A DNA stretch of 38,224 bases from DATCTV01 sp964400685 (GCA_964400685.1 CAYNVT010000031.1:1-38224), one strand, 5' to 3'; numbered from the stretch's first letter, positions 1 through 8,144 are shown. Numbers and translations are program-made. Notes: a model not told the origin generated them from the sequence alone.

Positions 1-1
1 A

Positions 2-811
2 AGCGGAGATGTTCTCGAAATCCTCAGATCATCCAAGCAGCACCCGAGCAAAGACTGGCTGAGAATAGCAGTTACATCACGGGCGATTACAAAAATTAGG
101 GCATGGCTGAGGACTCAGGAAACAGAGCAGAGCATCGCACTCGGAAGGGAAATCCTTGAAAAGAAGCTAAAAAGCCTGCACATCCGAAAAGATATAGATT
201 ACAGCGACCTTGCCCGTGATTTCTCATATAAGAATGAAGACGATTTATTTGCTGCAATCGGTTTTGGAAGACTAAGCGTTATTCAGATAATACACAAGAT
301 AGAGCCAGATGCGCCAAAAGAGCAGTTCGAACACCCGAAAATACATCAGCCCAAGAAGAAAAAACAGGAGGGATCAGGCATAATTGTAAGAGGAGTGGAA
401 GATCTCCTCGTCAGGTATGCAAGGTGCTGCAAACCCATCCCGGGTGATGATATTGTAGGCTTTATCACAAGGGGCCGCGGTATAACGGTTCACAGAAGAA
501 ACTGTCCTTATGTGGTGCCGGAAGATCCCGGTAGGCTTGTCCCGGTCGAGTGGGAAAGTGATGCCAATGAAACCCATGAAATAGACTTTTCCGTTATCTG
601 CGATGACCGGCCCGGCATGCTCAATTCAATCACCACTATTCTGGGCGGACAGAATATAAATATATCAAAGCTCAAAGCAACTTCTCTTGCCAATGGAAGC
701 AGCGTTTGCGTTTTCAGAATTATGATAAGGAATCTGGCCGAACTTGATACTCTGTTCACAAAGATTAAGAAACTCAGCGGAGTGGAAAAAATTGAAAGGC
801 CTCTGTCCTGA
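2..811 (+). CDS. relA: RelA/SpoT-family (p)ppGpp synthetase/hydrolase, C-terminal part
   Basis: The reading frame is open from the window edge, so the N-terminal hydrolase and synthetase domains lie outside. What remains is the regulatory half. It holds the end of a TGS domain (SGDVLEILRSS, KDWLRIAVTSRA), a helical segment with a basic KKKK stretch, and the conserved zinc-finger/RIS region (RYARCCKPIPGDDIVGFITR and HRRNCPYV). A C-terminal ACT domain (CDDRPGMLNSI, LGGQNINISKLKA) follows. In this family these domains sense the ribosome or acyl carrier protein and control synthesis or hydrolysis of the stringent-response alarmone. The sequence shows a RelA/SpoT homologue; whether it is RelA-like or a bifunctional Rel/SpoT cannot be decided without the catalytic domains. 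The gene ends inside a hairpin terminator. Confidence 0.95.
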   Translation, partial: SGDVLEILRSSKQHPSKDWLRIAVTSRAITKIRAWLRTQETEQSIALGREILEKKLKSLHIRKDIDYSDLARDFSYKNEDDLFAAIGFGRLSVIQIIHKIEPDAPKEQFEHPKIHQPKKKKQEGSGIIVRGVEDLLVRYARCCKPIPGDDIVGFITRGRGITVHRRNCPYVVPEDPGRLVPVEWESDANETHEIDFSVICDDRPGMLNSITTILGGQNINISKLKATSLANGSSVCVFRIMIRNLAELDTLFTKIKKLSGVEKIERPLS

Positions 812-834
812 CGGACCAGAAGCCTTTTTCTTTT
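795..834. terminator. Bidirectional intrinsic terminator between relA/spoT and rpmB
   Basis: AAAGGCCTCTGTCC pairs with GGACCAGAAGCCTTT around a TGAC loop, with one wobble and one bulge. A T-rich tract follows on the plus strand. On the minus strand a T6 run lies three bases past the hairpin, so it can end both converging genes. The left arm overlaps the last codons of the relA/spoT gene. Confidence 0.7.
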
Positions 835-852
835 ATTATGATATATCCAGAT

Positions 853-1047
853 TTAAGCTGCGTGCTTTTTTATTTTTCCTGACTTTATGCACTGCGTGCA
901 AACCTTGACGCTTTTTACGCCTTTCTCGGTTTCAACTCTAACCTTCTGAAGGTTTGGCAACCATACTTTTTTCGTTTTGTTGTTGGCATGGCTCACATTG
1001 TTTCCTGTCTGTGAACCCTTACCGCATACTTCGCATACCCTGGCCAT
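853..1047 (-). CDS. rpmB: 50S ribosomal protein L28
   Basis: A 64-residue protein of normal L28 length, a component of the large ribosomal subunit. It begins MARVCEVCGKG and carries two CxxC pairs (CEVC near residue 5 and CTQC near residue 51). This is therefore the zinc-binding (C+) form of L28 rather than a cysteine-free paralogue. The family core NNVSHANNKTKKVWLPNLQ is present. A GGGAG ribosome-binding site precedes the ATG. The gene lies 31 bases downstream of tRNA-Leu on the same strand with no terminator between, so the two are probably cotranscribed. Confidence 0.96.
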   Translation of the reverse strand: MARVCEVCGKGSQTGNNVSHANNKTKKVWLPNLQKVRVETEKGVKSVKVCTQCIKSGKIKKHAA

Positions 1048-1078
1048 AATGTCGCTCCCTTGTTTTAAATATGAAAGA

Positions 1079-1164
1079 TGGTGCCGAAGCCGGGACTTGA
1101 ACCCGGACGAGCGTAGCCCACTACCCCCTCAAGATAGCGTGTCTGCCAATTCCACCACTTCGGC
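1079..1164 (-). tRNA. tRNA-Leu (anticodon GAG)
   Basis: The minus strand folds as a class II tRNA: acceptor GCCGAAG/CTTCGGC, D arm GTGG..CAC, anticodon stem CTATC/GGTAG with loop TTGAGGG (anticodon GAG at 1128-1130). A long variable arm and T arm (CCGGGTTCAAGTCCCGG) follow. The discriminator is A and the CCA end is encoded (1079-1081). It reads CUC/CUU codons. Confidence 0.96.
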
Positions 1165-1174
1165 GTTTCGAGAC

Positions 1175-1204
1175 CTCATACAAAATAAAAGGACATGCTG
1201 TCAA
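1175..1204 (-). promoter_or_regulatory. Sigma-70-type promoter of tRNA-Leu-rpmB
   Basis: On the minus strand a perfect -35 TTGACA (1204-1199) is followed after 18 bases by TATGAG (1180-1175, four of six consensus bases). The predicted start is a few bases before the mature tRNA 5' end at 1164. This is a consensus match by eye only. Confidence 0.5.
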
Positions 1205-1235
1205 TAAGGAATTCCTTTATCTGGCCAGTTATACT

Positions 1236-1571
1236 TCAGGGTGAAGATGTTTGTTTTTCAGCAATCGGCCCGACTGTATCCCACCACTTTCCCCGGGAAC
1301 CCCTTTCCAGTTCGATCCCTATTTTAAAAAAACCATTTTCCACATCATACCATCTGACAAAACCATAAAGAATCATGTCACCCAGATATATGACAACCCT
1401 GTCTTCCAGCCTCTCAAGCATTCCGCCTTTCAATGTTGAGGTCGGTATCTTGATACAGAGTCCCTTTTTTGTAACATCCCTCGTAGTGCCGGGAATAAAA
1501 TCTGAACCAATTATGATTTTCAAGTCGACAGCCAACATAATGCGCTTAAAAGCCCTTCTGTCGAAATCCAT
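1236..1571 (-). CDS. PilZ domain protein
   Basis: A 111-residue single-domain protein. It carries the two PilZ signatures: RRAFKR (RxxxR type) near the N terminus and DVTKKG (D/NxTxxG type) about 30 residues later. It ends in the beta-barrel pattern VVIYLGD..YGFVRWYD..FFKIGIEL. PilZ domains bind cyclic di-GMP and pass the signal to partners in motility, exopolysaccharide synthesis or transcription; the partner here is unknown. The ATG at 1571 was chosen over the longer upstream frame because AGGAGG lies nine bases before it. The gene diverges from truA across about 50 bases. Confidence 0.8.
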   Translation of the reverse strand: MDFDRRAFKRIMLAVDLKIIIGSDFIPGTTRDVTKKGLCIKIPTSTLKGGMLERLEDRVVIYLGDMILYGFVRWYDVENGFFKIGIELERGSRGKWWDTVGPIAEKQTSSP

Positions 1572-1624
1572 TATATCAATCCTCCTTAGTTCTTGAATCA
1601 CTATTAGTATATTGATAAGAAAGC

Positions 1625-2371
1625 ATGATGGTTTTGGCAAGGAATATCAGACTTGTTTTATCTTACGACGGTTCAGACTTCTCTGGCTGGCAGATTCAAC
1701 CCGGACTTCGCACCATACAGGAAACGGTCGAGTGTGCCCTCGAAACCATACTCAAGAAAAAAACAAGGATTCATGCGGCAGGCAGGACAGATGCCGGCGT
1801 CCATGCCTTTGGACAGGTGGCTTCATTTTTCTCGGATTCATCGATACCGGCCAATGCCCTGTCAAGGGCAATCAATTCCATTTTGCCTCATGACATTGCA
1901 GTTATTGATGTCCAGGATGTCGGATCGGATTTCCATCCCAGGTATTCTGCAAGGTCAAAAACTTATATGTATGCAATCAACATGACCCCCATCAGAAATC
2001 CCATGTTTTCAAGATATGTCCTTCATATAAAAGAGTCTCTTAATATTGACGCTATGGCAAATGCGGCAGACTTATTTCTGGGAGAGCATGACTTTGCGTC
2101 ATTCATGGGTGTCGGCACCCCGGTTAAGTCTACAGTAAGAGTCGTATTGGAATCCGCCGTATTTGTAAGGGGCGATATGTTATATTATGCAATAAAAGGT
2201 AACGGTTTTCTGAAGCATATGGTAAGAAATATTGTCGGGACGTTACTTGATGTCGGAAAGGAAAAGATCGACCCACTGGACATTAACAGAATAATTGAGT
2301 CAAAAACACGCTCAGAAGCCGGCCCTACCGCACCACCTCAGGGGCTTTACCTTCTCAGCGTGGAATATTAG
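1625..2371 (+). CDS. truA: tRNA pseudouridine(38-40) synthase
   Basis: A 248-residue protein of normal TruA length. It isomerises uridines 38, 39 and 40 in the anticodon stem-loop of many tRNAs to pseudouridine. The catalytic loop AGRTDAGVHA is intact, with the nucleophile aspartate at residue 56. The N-terminal LSYDGSDFSGWQ and C-terminal FLKHMVRNIVGTLLDVG motifs are also typical. Two consecutive ATG codons start the frame without a good ribosome-binding site, so the first residue is uncertain by one. The stop codon overlaps the AGGAG site of rfbB, which suggests cotranscription with it. Confidence 0.95.
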   Translation: MMVLARNIRLVLSYDGSDFSGWQIQPGLRTIQETVECALETILKKKTRIHAAGRTDAGVHAFGQVASFFSDSSIPANALSRAINSILPHDIAVIDVQDVGSDFHPRYSARSKTYMYAINMTPIRNPMFSRYVLHIKESLNIDAMANAADLFLGEHDFASFMGVGTPVKSTVRVVLESAVFVRGDMLYYAIKGNGFLKHMVRNIVGTLLDVGKEKIDPLDINRIIESKTRSEAGPTAPPQGLYLLSVEY

Positions 2372-2382
2372 GAGAGATAAAA

Positions 2383-3402
2383 ATGGCTAAAGTCCTGATC
2401 ACTGGTGGCTGCGGTTTTATCGGAACAAATTTGATTCGCTACATACTCTCAGAAGTGCCTGACTTCTCAATCGTCAATTATGACCTTCTCACATATGCTG
2501 GCAACCTGGAAAACACATCAGAGTTGGAGACGCTATACCCAGGCAGATACAAATTCATCAGGGGGGACATTTCCGATGCCGCAAAAGTGAGCGAGGTCTT
2601 CGAAGAAAACAAGTTCGAGCTCGTTCTCAACCTTGCCGCCGAATCTCATGTTGACAGGAGCATTGAGGCGGCCGGCGTTTTCATACGTACAAATGTCATG
2701 GGCACCCAGGTCCTGCTGGACGCGGCGCAAAAGAATAAGGTCAGCCGTTTCCTTCAGGTATCGACCGATGAAGTCTACGGCTCGCTGGGAGCGACAGGCG
2801 CTTTCACCGAAGACCTTCCTCTGAAACCGAACAGCCCTTATTCGGCATCAAAGGCATCTTCAGACCTTCTTGTAAGGTCATATATAAAGACTTTCGGGCT
2901 AGATGCGGTAATTACCCGCTGCTCGAACAATTACGGGCCTTACCAGTTTCCTGAAAAGCTAATCCCCCTCATGATCGCCAATGCGCTTGAAGACAGGGAA
3001 CTGCCTGTCTACGGTGACGGTAAAAACATACGCGACTGGATACATGTTACTGACCACGCCAGGGGAATCGTTGCCGTCGCCCTCAAAGGAAAAACAGGCC
3101 ATGCATACAATATGGGCGGAGATGCGGAAAAGATGAATATTGAGATTGTAAAGCTGATCCTAACTCGCATGAACAAACCCGAAAGTCTCATAAAGTACGT
3201 CAAGGACAGACCGGGTCATGATTTCAGGTATGCAATGGACTTTTCAAAGATAGAAAAGGAGCTAGGCTGGCGGCCCTTGATGACATTCGAAGAAGGTCTG
3301 TCTTCGACCATTGACTGGTACCTTGCCAACAGGCTGTGGTGGGAGAAGATACGCACAGGGGACTATCTAAATTACTACGACAGGATGTACGGCAACAGAT
3401 GA
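2383..3402 (+). CDS. rfbB: dTDP-glucose 4,6-dehydratase
   Basis: A 339-residue extended short-chain dehydrogenase that converts dTDP-D-glucose to dTDP-4-keto-6-deoxy-D-glucose, the second step of dTDP-L-rhamnose synthesis for O-antigen or other glycans. It has the NAD-binding TGGCGFIG (residues 7-14), the catalytic STDEVYG with Thr128, Asp129 and Glu130, and YSASK with Tyr153 and Lys157. NNYGPYQFPEKLIPL and RDWIHVTDHA are family signatures. An AGGAG site lies before the ATG. Its stop overlaps the rfbD start. The rfbA and rfbC genes needed for the full pathway are not in the window. Confidence 0.95.
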   Translation: MAKVLITGGCGFIGTNLIRYILSEVPDFSIVNYDLLTYAGNLENTSELETLYPGRYKFIRGDISDAAKVSEVFEENKFELVLNLAAESHVDRSIEAAGVFIRTNVMGTQVLLDAAQKNKVSRFLQVSTDEVYGSLGATGAFTEDLPLKPNSPYSASKASSDLLVRSYIKTFGLDAVITRCSNNYGPYQFPEKLIPLMIANALEDRELPVYGDGKNIRDWIHVTDHARGIVAVALKGKTGHAYNMGGDAEKMNIEIVKLILTRMNKPESLIKYVKDRPGHDFRYAMDFSKIEKELGWRPLMTFEEGLSSTIDWYLANRLWWEKIRTGDYLNYYDRMYGNR

Positions 3403-4283
3403 AGATACTTGTAACTGGCGCCAGAGGCATGCTCGGCAGTGATCTTTGCGCCGAACTCATCGGAGACGGACATGATGTCATTGAGACTGACGTTACATCG
3501 GATAAATATCTGGATATAACGGATGTAAAATCAATAAAATGCCTTCTTGCCGATGAAAAACCCGTATGGGTTGTCAACTGCGCAGCCTTTACAAAAGTCG
3601 ATGCATGCGAGACCGACGAAGAAACCGCCACCCTGCTGAACGGGACCGCGCCCGGGTATCTCGCCTCCGAATGCGACTCTCTTGACATAAAGCTTTTACA
3701 CATCAGCACTGACTATGTCTTCGACGGCCGGAAGGAAGGGCCATACCAAGAAGACGACCCGGCCAATCCCATTAACGCTTATGGCAGAAGCAAACTTAAG
3801 GGAGAGCTAGCTGTTATTTCAAACATGAAAAATTATATAATCGTGCGCACGCAGTGGCTATTCGGCGAAAACGGGCCTAATTTCGTTGATACAATCCTTA
3901 AGCTCGCAAAAGAACGCGGAAGCATAGATGTCGTAAATGACCAGTTCGGCTCCCCCACCTATTCAAAAGACCTGTCAAAGGCGATAAGGCTTCTCATTGA
4001 AAATGACGCAAGGGGCATATTTCACGTATGCAACAGGGGAAAGACTTCTTGGTTTGAGTTTGCTAAAAAAGCGGTTGAACTGTGCCTGATTCCTGCATCA
4101 ATCAATCCCGTAACAACGGAAAAATTTCCCCGACCTGCAAAACGCCCGGCAAACAGCATCCTTTCGACAAAAAAATTTACCGAGGTAACCGGCAGGTTAA
4201 TGCCCCCCTGGCAGATTGCGCTTCAGGAATACCTTAAAAAGACGAACAGACTGTGTTCCGAAGATTCCCACTCCAGGGAATGA
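3399..4283 (+). CDS. rfbD: dTDP-4-dehydrorhamnose reductase
   Basis: A 294-residue NAD(P)H-dependent reductase that makes dTDP-L-rhamnose, the last step of the pathway. Visible motifs are the nucleotide-binding GARGMLG at residues 7-13, STDYVFDG at 103-110 and the catalytic YGRSK with Tyr128 and Lys132. The start at 3399 overlaps the rfbB stop in an ATGA arrangement, which points to translational coupling. A longer frame from 3336 would run deep into rfbB and was not used. Confidence 0.93.
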   Translation: MKILVTGARGMLGSDLCAELIGDGHDVIETDVTSDKYLDITDVKSIKCLLADEKPVWVVNCAAFTKVDACETDEETATLLNGTAPGYLASECDSLDIKLLHISTDYVFDGRKEGPYQEDDPANPINAYGRSKLKGELAVISNMKNYIIVRTQWLFGENGPNFVDTILKLAKERGSIDVVNDQFGSPTYSKDLSKAIRLLIENDARGIFHVCNRGKTSWFEFAKKAVELCLIPASINPVTTEKFPRPAKRPANSILSTKKFTEVTGRLMPPWQIALQEYLKKTNRLCSEDSHSRE

Positions 4284-4317
4284 CCGTATAATATTATCAG
4301 TCGGCGGGAGGTAGAAC

Positions 4318-4405
4318 ATGATGGAGATTTATTATCATTCCGGCCTATAACTTCCAGATATCAAGTGTCGCAGCCCGCCTGACGGCAGGCTGCGTTAAAT
4401 CTTAG
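4318..4405 (+). pseudogene. Remnant of a family 2 glycosyltransferase N terminus
   Basis: GGGAGG followed by ATG at 4318 starts a frame that stops after ten codons (MMEIYYHSGL). One base out of frame, from 4328, the sequence reads FIIIPAYNFQISSVAARL. That is the usual beginning of GT-A fold family 2 glycosyltransferases (IIIPAYN followed by I..V...L). The frame then runs through a palindrome and stops at 4403-4405. So a ribosome-binding site, start and about 20 diagnostic codons survive with a frameshift, and the rest of the gene is missing. Its place directly after rfbBD fits a lost surface-glycan gene. Interpretation rests on a short match. Confidence 0.45.
4369..4394. repeat. Palindromic hairpin at the rfb/hpf junction
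   Basis: CGCAGCC (4369-4375) pairs with GGCTGCG (4388-4394), and an inner GCC/GGC pair closes a TGAC loop after one C/A mismatch. There is no T run on either side, so it is not a classical terminator. It lies where the glycosyltransferase remnant breaks off, eight bases past the hpf stop. It may be a dispersed palindromic element or a transcript-stabilising hairpin between convergent genes. Confidence 0.5.
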
Positions 4406-4920
4406 ATCTGCGGCTCAACTACACCCAGAGAACCGTCCTTTCTCCTGTAAACGAGGTTGATCTGTTTTGAATCAGTATTGTGGAATATTATAAAATCCTG
4501 CTCGACAACATCAAGCTGCATGACTGCTTCCTCAACACTCATTGGTTTCACGAAATAGTCTTTTTCCTTTACTATCTTGAGCTTTTTTTTAGGCTCTGCT
4601 TTTATTTCCTCTTCAATGTTCTTCGCCGCAGGCTTTCTAACCTGAAGTTTTTCTTTGTGCTTCTTGACCTGTCTCTCAACCTTTTCCATAACTATGTCAA
4701 TGGCCGAGTACATATCTTCTGTTATCTCTATTGCATTAATTATCACCCCGTCGGCATTGAGGGTAACTTCAGCCTTGTGTCTGATCTTTTCAACTGACAG
4801 AATCACATGTGCCTCTGCTGGACGGTCTATGAATTTTCCGATTTTCGCCAGTCTTTTCTTCGCATAATCTTTAAGAGCATCCGACGGATCAATGTTCTTG
4901 AAGGTGATATCAATGTGCAT
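4402..4920 (-). CDS. hpf: Ribosome hibernation promoting factor, long form
   Basis: A 172-residue protein. Residues 1-100 form the HPF/RaiA domain (MHIDITFKNIDPSDALKDYA, a helix-rich KVERQVKKHKEKL end), which occupies the tRNA and mRNA sites of idle 30S subunits. A charged linker leads to the C-terminal dimerisation domain (KPMSVEEAVMQLDV, FIIFHNTDSKQINLVYRRKD, GSLGVVEPQI). Long HPF proteins make 100S ribosome dimers on their own. The gene starts 15 bases after rpoN and has an AGGAGG site. In many proteobacteria ptsN and rapZ follow; here the operon ends. Confidence 0.93.
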   Translation of the reverse strand: MHIDITFKNIDPSDALKDYAKKRLAKIGKFIDRPAEAHVILSVEKIRHKAEVTLNADGVIINAIEITEDMYSAIDIVMEKVERQVKKHKEKLQVRKPAAKNIEEEIKAEPKKKLKIVKEKDYFVKPMSVEEAVMQLDVVEQDFIIFHNTDSKQINLVYRRKDGSLGVVEPQI

Positions 4921-4935
4921 ATACCCTCCTAAGGT

Positions 4936-6309
4936 TTAGTAGTATTTTTTCCTTCTGTTTGAAGGCAGTATCCCTAGAATCTCCCGGTATTTGGCGACTG
5001 TGCGCCTTGCAATCTCCACCCCCTTTCCTTTGAGCATTTTTGCTATAACCTGATCGGACAGCGGGTGCTTCGGGTTTTCGTTTTTGATGATATTCTCGAT
5101 ATCGTTCTTGATGCTCTGTGAAGCCACAAAGCTCCCGTCTGACATTGATATGCCGCTTCCAAAAAAATACTTGAGTTCAAATGTACCCTGCGGCGTGTGT
5201 ACATACTTATTTGATGTAACACGCGATATAGTGGATTCATGCATTCCCACATCATCGGCGACATCTCTTAAAATGAGAGGCTTTAAATAGTTGATACCCT
5301 TATCCAGAAACTCCTTCTGAAAGCCCATAATGCTCTCGGTAACCTTGCATAATGTATTCTGCCTCTGCTGAATGCTCTTGATAAGCCATTGTGCCGACTT
5401 CATGCTTTCCGAGAGGTATTCCTTTGCCGCCTTGTTCGTTTCATTAGAAGCCATCATATTATAGTACTGCCTGTTGATTTCAAGCAGAGGTATGTCTTCC
5501 TCGTTTAGCACAACTGCATAACCGTCTTCGACCTTTACGACATATACATCGGGGACCACATACTGGGGCGGTTCATCAGAATAGTCCCTTGCCGGCCTGG
5601 GCTCCATATTGGTTATTATCATGGCCGCATTTGCAACATCGTTGACGTTTACACCAAGTTCCTGCGCTATTCTGGCATAGTTCTTGGTTTGAAGCGCATC
5701 CAGATGGGACTCGATTATCTGTTCCACAAGCGACCCTTCGAGGCCGAGGGCTTTCGCCTGTATCAGAAGGCATTCCTTGAGGTTGCGCGCCGCTATCCCG
5801 GGCGGGTCAAACTGCTGTATTATTTTCAATACCTCTTCAGTCTTTTCCGGTGTTGCGCCCGTAGCTTCGCATATCTGCGGTATATCAGCAGCCAGATATC
5901 CATTGTTGTCGAGATTTCCGATAATGAATACCCCTATGTTGCAGTATTCTTCGGATATGTCATTCATTCTAAGCTGCCACATCAGATAATCGGTCAGGCC
6001 GTCCTGCCTGCTCGTGGTCGCTTCGAACGAAGGCCTGTCATCATCCTCTGTATAAGGTACGTTATCCTGTCCGTATGTTTCGAGGTATGCATCCCATTTT
6101 CGCTTGAAAAAATCGGCTTCCTCTGGTTTTTCAATTCTGTCTTTCGGTGCCTGTTCTATATCAAGCATCGGATTGGACTCTAATTCCTGAGTAATGAACT
6201 CCTGAAGTTCGAGCCGTGAAAACTGTAGCAGTTTTATCGCCTGCTGAAGTTGAGGCGTCATTATGAGCTGCTGAGCCAGTTTAAGATGCTGTCTTATTTC
6301 CAGTGCCAT
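4936..6309 (-). CDS. rpoN: RNA polymerase sigma-54 factor
   Basis: A 457-residue protein of usual length. The glutamine- and leucine-rich N-terminal region I (LAQQLIMTPQLQQAIKLLQ), which contacts bacterial enhancer-binding proteins, is complete. The core-binding and DNA-binding regions follow. The C-terminal RpoN box ARRTVAKYRE (about residues 434-443) that reads the -24 element is intact. Sigma-54 directs transcription from GG/GC promoters that need an ATP-driven activator. AGGAATAA precedes the ATG, 11 bases after lptB. A candidate sigma-54 promoter is present at 24893-24908. Confidence 0.96.
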   Translation of the reverse strand: MALEIRQHLKLAQQLIMTPQLQQAIKLLQFSRLELQEFITQELESNPMLDIEQAPKDRIEKPEEADFFKRKWDAYLETYGQDNVPYTEDDDRPSFEATTSRQDGLTDYLMWQLRMNDISEEYCNIGVFIIGNLDNNGYLAADIPQICEATGATPEKTEEVLKIIQQFDPPGIAARNLKECLLIQAKALGLEGSLVEQIIESHLDALQTKNYARIAQELGVNVNDVANAAMIITNMEPRPARDYSDEPPQYVVPDVYVVKVEDGYAVVLNEEDIPLLEINRQYYNMMASNETNKAAKEYLSESMKSAQWLIKSIQQRQNTLCKVTESIMGFQKEFLDKGINYLKPLILRDVADDVGMHESTISRVTSNKYVHTPQGTFELKYFFGSGISMSDGSFVASQSIKNDIENIIKNENPKHPLSDQVIAKMLKGKGVEIARRTVAKYREILGILPSNRRKKYY

Positions 6310-6320
6310 TTATTCCTTCA

Positions 6321-7052
6321 CTAACTTAAAGAGAAATCATCACCAACATAGAACTTTTTGACCTGTTCATTTTTAATAACATCATCGGGCAGACCTTCCT
6401 CAATGACTATCCCCTGGTGAATTATGTATGCACGGTCACATATTTTAAGCGTCTCCCTCACATTGTGGTCTGTTATAATAATGCCGATGCCCTTGTTTTT
6501 GAGCGTCACGATCATATCCTGAATATCCTTGACCGTTATAGGATCGATGCCGGCAAAAGGCTCGTCAAGCAGCAGGAATCTCGGTTTCAATGCCATCGAG
6601 CGTGCAATCTCTACACGCCTTCGCTCTCCTCCGGACAGCGACAGTCCTTTCTGCTTCCTTACCCTGTCAAGCCCGAACATCGAGATAATATCATCCAGTT
6701 CAACCAGGAGATCCTGTCTTTTCAATCCCCTTGCCTCAAGCGGAACAGAGATGTTCTGCTCAACGCTGAGGCCACGGAATATTGATGCCTCCTGAGGAAG
6801 ATAGCCTATGCCTTTTCTGGCCCTGCCCGAAAGGTCGACTGTCGTTATGTCTTCTTCTCCAAGAAAAACCCTGCCCTTATCAGGCCTGATAAGACCGACA
6901 ACCATATAGAATGTCGTGGTCTTCCCTGCGCCGTTGGGACCGAGCAGGCCGATAATTTCACCGGTGGAGCATTTAATGCCAAGCCCTTTTATTATATGCG
7001 CCTTGCCGAAGCTCTTCTGAAGGTCTTCGGCCCTTAATATCGCTTTTACCAT
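6321..7052 (-). CDS. lptB: LPS export ABC transporter ATP-binding protein
   Basis: A 243-residue cytoplasmic ATPase that powers lipopolysaccharide extraction from the inner membrane together with LptF and LptG (not in the window). Walker A GPNGAGKTT spans residues 38-46, the Q loop is LPQEASIF, the signature LSGGE spans 139-143, and Walker B FLLLDEP spans 159-165 with the switch histidine in IITDHNVRET. The start overlaps the lptA stop by seven bases. It lies in the usual position between lptA and rpoN. Confidence 0.96.
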   Translation of the reverse strand: MVKAILRAEDLQKSFGKAHIIKGLGIKCSTGEIIGLLGPNGAGKTTTFYMVVGLIRPDKGRVFLGEEDITTVDLSGRARKGIGYLPQEASIFRGLSVEQNISVPLEARGLKRQDLLVELDDIISMFGLDRVRKQKGLSLSGGERRRVEIARSMALKPRFLLLDEPFAGIDPITVKDIQDMIVTLKNKGIGIIITDHNVRETLKICDRAYIIHQGIVIEEGLPDDVIKNEQVKKFYVGDDFSLS

Positions 7053-7636
7053 GGAACGGCGGCCCCTGAACCGCTGTCTTTGTTCATGCTTCCTGTAATT
7101 TTCACTCTTTGCGTTCCGCCTTCGACTTCCTGTCTGTCGCCTTCTATGTACAAGGTCACCTTCTGACCGGACAGTCTGTCATCTCCCCTTATTATGACCA
7201 CATTGCCAATGAGGACGATTTTCTTCTCCTCGTACTGGTATATTGCCTGGTTGCACGTGGCGTTCCTGTCCGGACCCTTTTCAGGGTCTTTCATCTTTAT
7301 CGAGACATTGCCGTCGGCCACCATCTGCCTCAATTGTTTTGTGGCGTTATTATAATATATCCTCATAGTCCTGCTCTTTATGGTCATATCCGGCTTTGTA
7401 GCCACGACATTGCCCTGGAAAAAAGCCTCTCCTTTTGCCTTATATACATCAAGCTTGTCTGCCTCTATGTCAAACATATCGGCCTGAGTTGCTTTATCCT
7501 TAACAGCTGCAACCTGTGAAGTTACTTTTGGTTTTGCCGCCTTTGACGCCGGAGCCTTCTGGGCTTCCGCAGAAAAGACTGCAGAAGAAAAGCTCAAACT
7601 AACTGCCAATGTCAAAATCACGATTAATCTGTCCAT
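7046..7636 (-). CDS. lptA: Periplasmic LPS transport protein LptA (OstA-like)
   Basis: About 196 residues. A signal peptide (MDRLIVILTLAVSLSFSSAVFSA) is followed by an OstA/LptA beta-jellyroll domain. That domain has the repeated pattern IEADKLDVYKAKGEAFFQGNV and MRIYYNNATKQLRQMVADGNV. LptA monomers stack into the bridge that carries LPS across the periplasm. The ATG at 7636 is preferred over two upstream in-frame GTG codons because AGGTGG lies just before it. The gene begins inside the end of lptC (38-base overlap). Confidence 0.88.
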   Translation of the reverse strand: MDRLIVILTLAVSLSFSSAVFSAEAQKAPASKAAKPKVTSQVAAVKDKATQADMFDIEADKLDVYKAKGEAFFQGNVVATKPDMTIKSRTMRIYYNNATKQLRQMVADGNVSIKMKDPEKGPDRNATCNQAIYQYEEKKIVLIGNVVIIRGDDRLSGQKVTLYIEGDRQEVEGGTQRVKITGSMNKDSGSGAAVPW

Positions 7637-8144
7637 GCACACCACCTGAAAAGCTTATTCTTGAAAAATCGTCTGTCATTTCCATTCTCTGTCCTATCAG
7701 CCATCCGCCCTCTTTCTCCAGTCTTACAGGGTTTTTCGTATTAATCAGGTTTGTCGATTTTTCCCAGGTCAGGTCTTTAAAAAAAGCGCGGCTTCCATCC
7801 TCTGCTGTAAGAAGTATATCTCCTTTTACATTAAGTCTCGACTTCTCCATATTGTATCTGGCCTCAGATCCCGTCATTTTGAACTTGTCCTCCTGGTTGA
7901 GGGTAATATCAAAGAGATCTAGAACCTGGTCCTCTTTAAGAAAGGCTTTTTTTGCATGGAGAACCGTGGTTTTATCGCTTTCGGTATTGAGCTCGTAAAG
8001 CGTTATGTTCCGTGCCACCCTGTCGGCTTCCATCGGCTTTTCGGGTACCCTGCTCTTCTCGTCTGCATTTCTGAACAGGAGTAACGCCGCAATAATAATT
8101 ACAACCACGACCAGCGCAATCCCTCCAGACACTTTATACCGCAT
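7599..8144 (-). CDS. lptC: LPS export protein LptC
   Basis: A 181-residue bitopic inner-membrane protein with one N-terminal transmembrane helix (SGGIALVVVVIIIAALLLF) and a periplasmic LptC jellyroll domain (ITLYELNTESDKTTVLHAKK, ITLNQEDKFKMTGSEARYN, GGWLIGQRMEMTDDFSRISF). It receives LPS from LptBFG and passes it to LptA. It overlaps kdsC by 11 bases and lptA by 38 bases. LptC sequences diverge strongly, so the call leans on the fold pattern and gene order. Confidence 0.87.
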   Translation of the reverse strand: MRYKVSGGIALVVVVIIIAALLLFRNADEKSRVPEKPMEADRVARNITLYELNTESDKTTVLHAKKAFLKEDQVLDLFDITLNQEDKFKMTGSEARYNMEKSRLNVKGDILLTAEDGSRAFFKDLTWEKSTNLINTKNPVRLEKEGGWLIGQRMEMTDDFSRISFSGGVHGQINRDFDIGS

